Assembly: GCF_900101885.1 (NCBI RefSeq)
Contig: NZ_FNAN01000024.1
Location: 1-64,000 of the forward strand
DNA length: 64,000 nucleotides
Reading direction: 5' to 3'
Source: Dyadobacter soli
GTDB taxonomy: Bacteria > Bacteroidota > Bacteroidia > Cytophagales > Spirosomataceae
The notes beneath the pieces were generated by a model. It was not told the DNA's origin, searched no databases, and saw only the letters and a list, made by a program, of their open reading frames with translations. This document shows positions 59,183 to 64,000 of this stretch, in pieces (the first letter of the stretch is position 1; each line of letters begins with the position of its first letter). Position numbers and translations under genes: made by a program.

Positions 59183-60481
59183 ATGAAAGCCAGGGTTATT
59201 CTCTTTTGCTGTTTCTGCCTGTGTCTGAATCAGGTAACGATGGGGCAGCATTTCAGGGCTGCGGCGGCCGTGCGGGTGATCACGCCCGATCCGCTGCTGC
59301 CGGTTTCGGGAGGAATAGGTACTCCCAAAAAAGCGACGCAGAAGAACGGTGAGCTGTATGCGAGGGCATTCGTGATGGAAAAAGGAGTGGTGAGGATCGC
59401 TATTGTGAATGTGGACAACCTCGGGTGGCCGGCTGCGTTGGGCAACAAATCGAGGAAGCTGATCAAAGGCATTGCGCCCGAAAACGTGCTCATAGGCGCT
59501 ACGCACACGCATAGCGGGCCCGATGCGTATGGTTTTCCGAATGAAAAGGGCGAGTCGTTCGCCGATCTGGCTTACCTCGACCGCTGCGTGCAGCAGATCG
59601 CCGACGCGGTGAACGAGGCGGTAGGGAAGCTGGAAGACGCTTCATTGAAAATAGCCGTGGGCGACGCGAAAGGCAAGATCGCCTATAACTACTACGCCGA
59701 CCAGCTTTACGATCCACGTTGTGGCGTGATCCAGGCCGTGGCTGCTTCCGGCGCTAATAAAGGCAAACCGATAGCGACGCTGGTAAATTACGCGATCCAC
59801 CCCGAGGTGATCGGGTCGGGCAGGGGCATTCTGAGTCCCGACCTGTGCGGACCGCTGTACGACCGCATCGAGTCACAGGGCGGCGGGACGGCCATTTTTA
59901 TGAACGGCGCACAGGGCGGAATGGTAACGGCAGATAACCGTACCGAAAACGGCAAGGAAGCCAACGATTGGAGCGAATGTAAGCGAATAGGCGAGCTGCT
60001 GGCCGACGAGGCATTCCGGATCGTGAAAGACGCGGCCGTGCAGGAAGACCCGGAGGTGTATTGCACTTCCCGCAGGATTGAGTTTCCGGTGGATTCGGAG
60101 ATCATGCGTTTTATCCTTCAAAAATCACCGATTAAAAATGAAATGGCGGGCGATAACCGCATTGTGACGCAGCTCAACCTGCTCAATATCGGCACGGCGC
60201 AAGTACTGACAGTGCCCGGCGAGGCATTGCCTAATATCGGGTATTATGTCAAAAGGCATATGAATACCAAACAGCCGTTCCTGTTCGGGCTGACGAACGA
60301 CGCTTTCGGCTACATGCTTACGAAAGTCGATTTTAACAGTTTCAAAAGATACGATTATGTAAGTCGGACTAGCCTGGGCGAGATGACCGGCGAGATTTAT
60401 ATCGAACAGGCATTGAAATTAGTCAAAGACAGTCCCCGACCGGCAGGTGCCGCGCCAAAGTCGGCTACGCAAGGCAAGTAA
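59183..60481 (+). CDS. Neutral/alkaline ceramidase-like secreted hydrolase
   Basis: A 432-residue protein with a signal peptide (VILFCCFCLCLNQVTMG). The N-terminal domain matches that of neutral ceramidases: AAVRVITPDPLLPVSGG, ELYARAFVMEKGVVRIAIVN and the zinc-binding GATHTHSGPDAYG near residue 110, then MNGAQGGMVTADN near 240. Ceramidases split ceramide into fatty acid and sphingoid base; bacterial relatives with only this domain may cut other amides or esters. The typical C-terminal immunoglobulin-like domain is missing (432 against about 650 residues). It follows the SusCD pair on the same strand. Confidence 0.8.
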   Translation: MKARVILFCCFCLCLNQVTMGQHFRAAAAVRVITPDPLLPVSGGIGTPKKATQKNGELYARAFVMEKGVVRIAIVNVDNLGWPAALGNKSRKLIKGIAPENVLIGATHTHSGPDAYGFPNEKGESFADLAYLDRCVQQIADAVNEAVGKLEDASLKIAVGDAKGKIAYNYYADQLYDPRCGVIQAVAASGANKGKPIATLVNYAIHPEVIGSGRGILSPDLCGPLYDRIESQGGGTAIFMNGAQGGMVTADNRTENGKEANDWSECKRIGELLADEAFRIVKDAAVQEDPEVYCTSRRIEFPVDSEIMRFILQKSPIKNEMAGDNRIVTQLNLLNIGTAQVLTVPGEALPNIGYYVKRHMNTKQPFLFGLTNDAFGYMLTKVDFNSFKRYDYVSRTSLGEMTGEIYIEQALKLVKDSPRPAGAAPKSATQGK

Positions 60482-60512
60482 AACCGATTCATCAACCCAA
60501 ATACGAGTGATC

Positions 60513-61871
60513 ATGTTTCTGAAAATAGCTGTCAGATCGATTTCCGCCATGTTATTGGCAACCTTGGCCATTGTTTTTGCAAATGCACAAAAGGTGACCC
60601 CTGAAAATGCATTGGAAAGTTACCTCGGCAATGGCGACAAGACTTTTAAATGGGAGCTGAAAGAGACTTTCAAGCGCGGCGATCTGACATTTTACCAGCT
60701 CCTGCTGACCTCCCAGAAATGGCGCGAATTTACCTGGACACATCAACTGACATTGATCGTACCGAAAGAAAACCGTCATGACGACGCATTACTTTTCATA
60801 ACAGGCGGCTCCAATGCCAACGGACAGCCCAATTGGAACAGCAAAAAGGATGAAAAAACGTACGAATCACTCGGTGCAGTGGCTACTACGAACCAGGCCA
60901 TCGTGGCGTTGCTGAAACAGACCCCAAACCAGCCGTTTTTCGACGATCTGACAGAGGATGCGTTGATTTCTTACACTTTACACAATTTCAAAAAAGACAA
61001 GGACTATACCTGGCCGCTGCTTTTTCCGATGGTTAAAAGCGCGGTGAAGGCGATGGACGCGGTGCAGCAGTTTTCTCAAAAAGAACTGAAACATACGGTC
61101 AACAGCTTCGTGGTGACGGGCGCATCCAAACGCGGGTGGACGACATGGCTCACGGGCGCGAGCGACAAGCGCGTGGAGGCGATCGCGCCGATGGTGATCG
61201 ATGTGCTGAATATGCCGGTAAGTCTTGATTATCAGATCAAATCATGGGGCGATTACAGCATTCAGATCGAGGATTATGTAAAACTCGGCATTCCGCAATC
61301 GACCGGCTCACCGGATGGGCAGGCCATTACCGCGATGATCGATCCGTACTCCTACCGGGCGAAGCTCACGATGCCGAAAATGATTTTCATGGGAACGAAC
61401 GACGAATACTGGGTAGTGGATAATATCAAAAACTACCTCGACAAAATTCCCGGTAAAAACATGCTGCATTACGTACCCAATGCCGGCCACGACCTCGGCG
61501 ACGGCAAGCAGGCAATGGAGGCATTAAGCGCATTCTTCGGCGCGACGATTAACAAACGGCCTTATACCGAATGCAAATGGAGCCAATCGGTAGCCAACCG
61601 GAAGGTAAACCTCGACATTAAGGCAACGCCGGACGCACTGGTGGACGTGATTCTGTGGTCGGCTAATTCACCGGACCAGGACCTGCGCAATGATACCTGG
61701 ACGGCCCGAAGTTTGAAAATAAGCCGGCAATCCAATGTAAAAGTGACCGCTGAGTTACCGGCGAGCGGCTTCCGTGCTTTTTATGTGGATTTGAAATACA
61801 AAACACCCCAGGGTAACGTGTACACGGAGAGTACGCGGGTGTTTTTAACGGATAATAAGTCGGTACTGTAA
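60513..61871 (+). CDS. PhoPQ-activated pathogenicity-related (PqaA-like) secreted hydrolase
   Basis: The protein has 452 residues from the ATG at 60513, which opens a signal peptide (ISAMLLATLAIVFANAQ). A 22-residue extension overlapping the previous gene is rejected. The alpha/beta hydrolase core shows FVVTGASKRGWTTWLTGASD near residue 195 as nucleophile elbow and a late YVPNAGHDLGDGKQ histidine near 325. This is the PqaA family, named for PhoPQ-controlled genes in Salmonella and without a proven reaction. Its place in this locus suggests an ester or phosphoester substrate. Confidence 0.82.
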   Translation: MFLKIAVRSISAMLLATLAIVFANAQKVTPENALESYLGNGDKTFKWELKETFKRGDLTFYQLLLTSQKWREFTWTHQLTLIVPKENRHDDALLFITGGSNANGQPNWNSKKDEKTYESLGAVATTNQAIVALLKQTPNQPFFDDLTEDALISYTLHNFKKDKDYTWPLLFPMVKSAVKAMDAVQQFSQKELKHTVNSFVVTGASKRGWTTWLTGASDKRVEAIAPMVIDVLNMPVSLDYQIKSWGDYSIQIEDYVKLGIPQSTGSPDGQAITAMIDPYSYRAKLTMPKMIFMGTNDEYWVVDNIKNYLDKIPGKNMLHYVPNAGHDLGDGKQAMEALSAFFGATINKRPYTECKWSQSVANRKVNLDIKATPDALVDVILWSANSPDQDLRNDTWTARSLKISRQSNVKVTAELPASGFRAFYVDLKYKTPQGNVYTESTRVFLTDNKSVL

Positions 61872-61919
61872 ATCCCGTAAATAAGTGTATCTATACCTGA
61901 CGGGAAACTTGAAATAGCC

Positions 61920-63701
61920 ATGATCAAAAACAAAAGATTGCGCTGGTGGGCCTTGCTGTGCCCGGTTTGGATGTCTTTTTACGCACTCGGCGGTGAGCAA
62001 CCGGAAAGAACGGTGAAAGAAGTGGTCGACCGCGCGGTAACCCGGTTGTATGCGTCGCTTACGCCTGCGCAGCTGGATACCATTTCAGATAACTACATTC
62101 TGAGCGTACTCAGCGACCGCGATAAGGAAACGCTGGCGACGCGCTTCTGGACTTTCGAAGTAAATGTGCCGGTGCGGGTTTCGCTGATGCGGCATACCGG
62201 TCAGGCCGTGGTGCCTTTCTGGCTGCAAAAAAGTGGTTTCAAGAAAACGCAAATGGTCGTCCGGAATGAAGAATATACTTACGAAGTCTGGCAAAAGGAC
62301 TTCGAAAAAGGACAGGTCGGACTTGGAATCAATGGTTTTGACAAAGACCGGCCAGTTTATTTCATCAGCGTGGCACCGCTCGACAAAGCTGAAAAGCTGG
62401 CGGTTTCCAATGTAGTGCCGGCACAATATGCATTGGGCACAATTCAGAAGGGCGCATTTACCTATCACGACTGGGATAGTTTGATATTAACAGAAGTCCC
62501 GGACGAACTGCAAGGCCAGACGCTCTTCACCACCGTGCGCGGACGTGCCCGCGAGGCACACCTCGTGAATGCATTCAGAAAGACCTCGACACCCTCTACC
62601 GAAAAACCCGACCAGGTAATTATGACGTGGAGCGGCGACCCTGCTACCACCGCCAATATCCAATGGCGCACCAGCCCCAAAGTGCTCAGAAGCAAAGTGA
62701 AATACTGGAAGCAAGGCTCTTCCGACACGCTTTTTGCAAACGCTTCGGCATTCAATATGGAGGACAGGCTGCTGCAAAACGATCGCTTTGTGAACCGCTT
62801 TACCGCGCAGCTCAAAGGGCTCAGTCCGGGCTCTTTGTACCATTACTCTATCGGTACGGGGCAGTCGCAATGGTCGGTACCTTCGTCGTTCCAGACCGCT
62901 TCCGACCGTGTGAAGGACTTTTCGTTCATCTGGTTCGGCGACACGCATTACTCGCCTATTTGGGGCGATATGGCGCAGAAATCCATTAAAAGACACCCGG
63001 AGACGGCATTCTTCTCCATCGCCGGCGACCTCGTCACCACCGGCCTGCACCGCGATGATTGGGACCAGCTCTGGGCACACGCCGGCCCCACATTCACTAC
63101 GCGCCCATTGATGCCCGTGCCGGGTAACCATGATAGCCAGGATGGCCTGGGAGCGTGGATGTACAAGGAAATGTTCAGCCTGCCGGAGAATGGCCCCGCT
63201 GGGCAGCCTTCGGAGATGACCTACGCATTCAACTATCAGGATGCATTGTTCCTGATGATCGACGCCACGCTTTCCGTACCCGAGCAAACCGCCTGGATAG
63301 AAAACCAGCTCCGGAATTCGAAAGCCAAATGGAAGTTCGCCATGTTCCATTTCCCGCCCTACAATTTCGAAGAGCCTTATGACGAGATCAAGCGCGAATG
63401 GTGCACGCTTTTCGACAAATACCATGTGGATATGGTCATGAGCGGGCATATGCATTACTACCTGCGTACGAAGCCGATGTATAACGACAAAGAAGTGACG
63501 AGCCCGGCGAAAGGCACCATTTACCTGATGTCCATCAGCATTCCCGGCAAGCAGGAGCGCTGGCCGAACGAGGATTATGCGTTGGTAAGGTACAAAGACG
63601 GCCCGCTGTACCAGCACATTTCGATCAAAGGAAACACGCTGCATTACCGGTGCCTGAACCCGGAAGGCGAGGTGAAGGACGAACTGACGATTACGAAGTA
63701 G
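61920..63701 (+). CDS. Secreted metallophosphoesterase with purple-acid-phosphatase-like N-terminal domain
   Basis: A 593-residue protein with a signal peptide (WWALLCPVWMSFYALGG). A unique N-terminal region of about 200 residues leads into a fibronectin-like domain (PDQVIMTWSGDPATTANIQW, about residues 235-330). The phosphoesterase domain has all metal-ligand motifs in order: WFGDTHYSP, IAGDLVTTG, PVPGNHDSQD, AMFHFPPYN and MSGHMHYYL. It should release phosphate from an organic phosphoester outside the cytoplasm. It follows the PqaA-like gene by 48 bases and precedes a GDPD gene by 22 bases. Confidence 0.87.
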   Translation: MIKNKRLRWWALLCPVWMSFYALGGEQPERTVKEVVDRAVTRLYASLTPAQLDTISDNYILSVLSDRDKETLATRFWTFEVNVPVRVSLMRHTGQAVVPFWLQKSGFKKTQMVVRNEEYTYEVWQKDFEKGQVGLGINGFDKDRPVYFISVAPLDKAEKLAVSNVVPAQYALGTIQKGAFTYHDWDSLILTEVPDELQGQTLFTTVRGRAREAHLVNAFRKTSTPSTEKPDQVIMTWSGDPATTANIQWRTSPKVLRSKVKYWKQGSSDTLFANASAFNMEDRLLQNDRFVNRFTAQLKGLSPGSLYHYSIGTGQSQWSVPSSFQTASDRVKDFSFIWFGDTHYSPIWGDMAQKSIKRHPETAFFSIAGDLVTTGLHRDDWDQLWAHAGPTFTTRPLMPVPGNHDSQDGLGAWMYKEMFSLPENGPAGQPSEMTYAFNYQDALFLMIDATLSVPEQTAWIENQLRNSKAKWKFAMFHFPPYNFEEPYDEIKREWCTLFDKYHVDMVMSGHMHYYLRTKPMYNDKEVTSPAKGTIYLMSISIPGKQERWPNEDYALVRYKDGPLYQHISIKGNTLHYRCLNPEGEVKDELTITK

Positions 63702-63723
63702 TATTTTAATAATTCAACCAAGA

Positions 63724-64000
63724 ATGACCCGCATTAAATTACCTGCCATCCTGCTATTGTTTATAGTTTCTAAAACCCATGCGCAAGTCGGGCCGATCAG
63801 GAAGGACTTTCTGAGCCCAAATTCTAAAAATGTGCTGGTGGCATCCCACCGCGCGGTGCACCACGAACTTCCCGAAAACTCGCTGCCGGCGATCCGCGAA
63901 GCGATCCGATTGGGAGTTGATATCGTAGAAATTGATGTAAAAGTGAGCAAGGATGGCATTCCAATGCTCATGCACGACGGTAAAGTCGACCGCACTACGA
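63724..64000 (+). CDS. Glycerophosphodiester phosphodiesterase, cut by the window end
   Basis: The first 92 residues are present. A signal peptide (IKLPAILLLFIVSKTHA) is followed by the start of the GDPD domain: VLVASHRAVHHELPENSLPA, then LGVDIVEIDVKVSKDGIPML and MHDGKVDRT. The catalytic histidine and arginine of HR, the glutamate of PEN and the EID metal ligands are in place, though the usual glycine of HRG is alanine here. The enzyme cleaves glycerophosphodiesters such as deacylated phospholipids. It is the last visible gene of the SusCD-phosphoesterase locus. Confidence 0.85.
   Translation, partial: MTRIKLPAILLLFIVSKTHAQVGPIRKDFLSPNSKNVLVASHRAVHHELPENSLPAIREAIRLGVDIVEIDVKVSKDGIPMLMHDGKVDRTT

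Noticed and set aside
62487..63644. Open frame of about 385 codons opposite the metallophosphoesterase gene
   Set aside because: All catalytic motifs of the phosphoesterase are on the plus strand; the reverse frame is a shadow.
1..64000. Mobile elements, prophage or integrative element boundaries
   Set aside because: No transposase, integrase, tRNA-linked direct repeats or phage structural genes were seen; gene content and base use look uniform.

Overview
The window looks like chromosome of a Bacteroidota bacterium of the order Cytophagales, most like Dyadobacter or a close relative (inference from gene content and style; no database was searched). Signs are a SusC/SusD pair, FecR anti-sigma and ECF sigma regulation of a TonB receptor, a stand-alone serine palmitoyltransferase, a 60-residue Hc1-like histone, a GH109 glycosidase, many Tat-exported or lipoprotein enzymes, genes without clear Shine-Dalgarno sites, and promoters of the TTG-N18-21-TAnnTTTG type. 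No transposase, prophage, CRISPR array or tRNA gene was seen.

Layout. 1-630: end of an rRNA operon (23S 3' end, a 5S gene flanked by two broken 5S copies, two terminators). 710-6574: a LacI-type regulator divergent from an amino-sugar operon (GH109 glycosidase, NagB-like deaminase, NagX-like membrane protein, Tat-exported alpha/beta hydrolase). 6558-19656: housekeeping and lipid genes (ispD, queA, accC, serine palmitoyltransferase, histone-like protein, MaoC hydratase, hibernation factor, cysM, two hydrolases, acyl-CoA ligase, GNAT). 19688-23758: four genes, a secreted SNase-like nuclease lipoprotein and three proteins of no recognised family, two of them with four membrane spans bracketed by coiled coils; this is the best candidate for an undescribed system. 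23807-27229: a SorAB-like sulfite dehydrogenase pair and two exported ferritin-like proteins, the latter behind a long leader with a promoter and an internal terminator. 27853-32233: small secreted protein, NtrC-type sigma-54 activator and a hybrid histidine kinase in a tail-to-tail pair. 32436-37214: 3-keto-glycoside type genes (dehydrogenase-like propeller with cytochrome c, two DUF1080 proteins). 37294-41715: ECF sigma, FecR and STN-TonB receptor. 42064-48203: unknown proteins, an LEA-like 11-residue repeat protein, an alpha-glucan phosphorylase-like protein lacking the PLP lysine, Uma2 nuclease-like protein, RmlD-like reductase, cyclophilin, lipoprotein. 48321-53475: BamA-like barrel and a siderophore receptor with its PepSY membrane partner. 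53670-64000: a SusCD locus whose enzymes are ceramidase-like, PqaA-like, metallophosphoesterase and GDPD (cut by the window end), suggesting uptake of phosphoester or lipid head-group material rather than a polysaccharide.

At the scale of non-coding DNA, several intergenic regions hold arrays of short degenerate words, often arranged as inverted arms: purine/pyrimidine words at 138-205, a GACCG-type hairpin at 14012-14098, a polypurine tract at 27315-27394 and a GTTTAGAGTT-type inverted array at 41776-42062. Across coding regions Ala codons followed by a TT-starting codon are very often GCA, giving many GCATT words in a genome that otherwise favours GCC and GCG.
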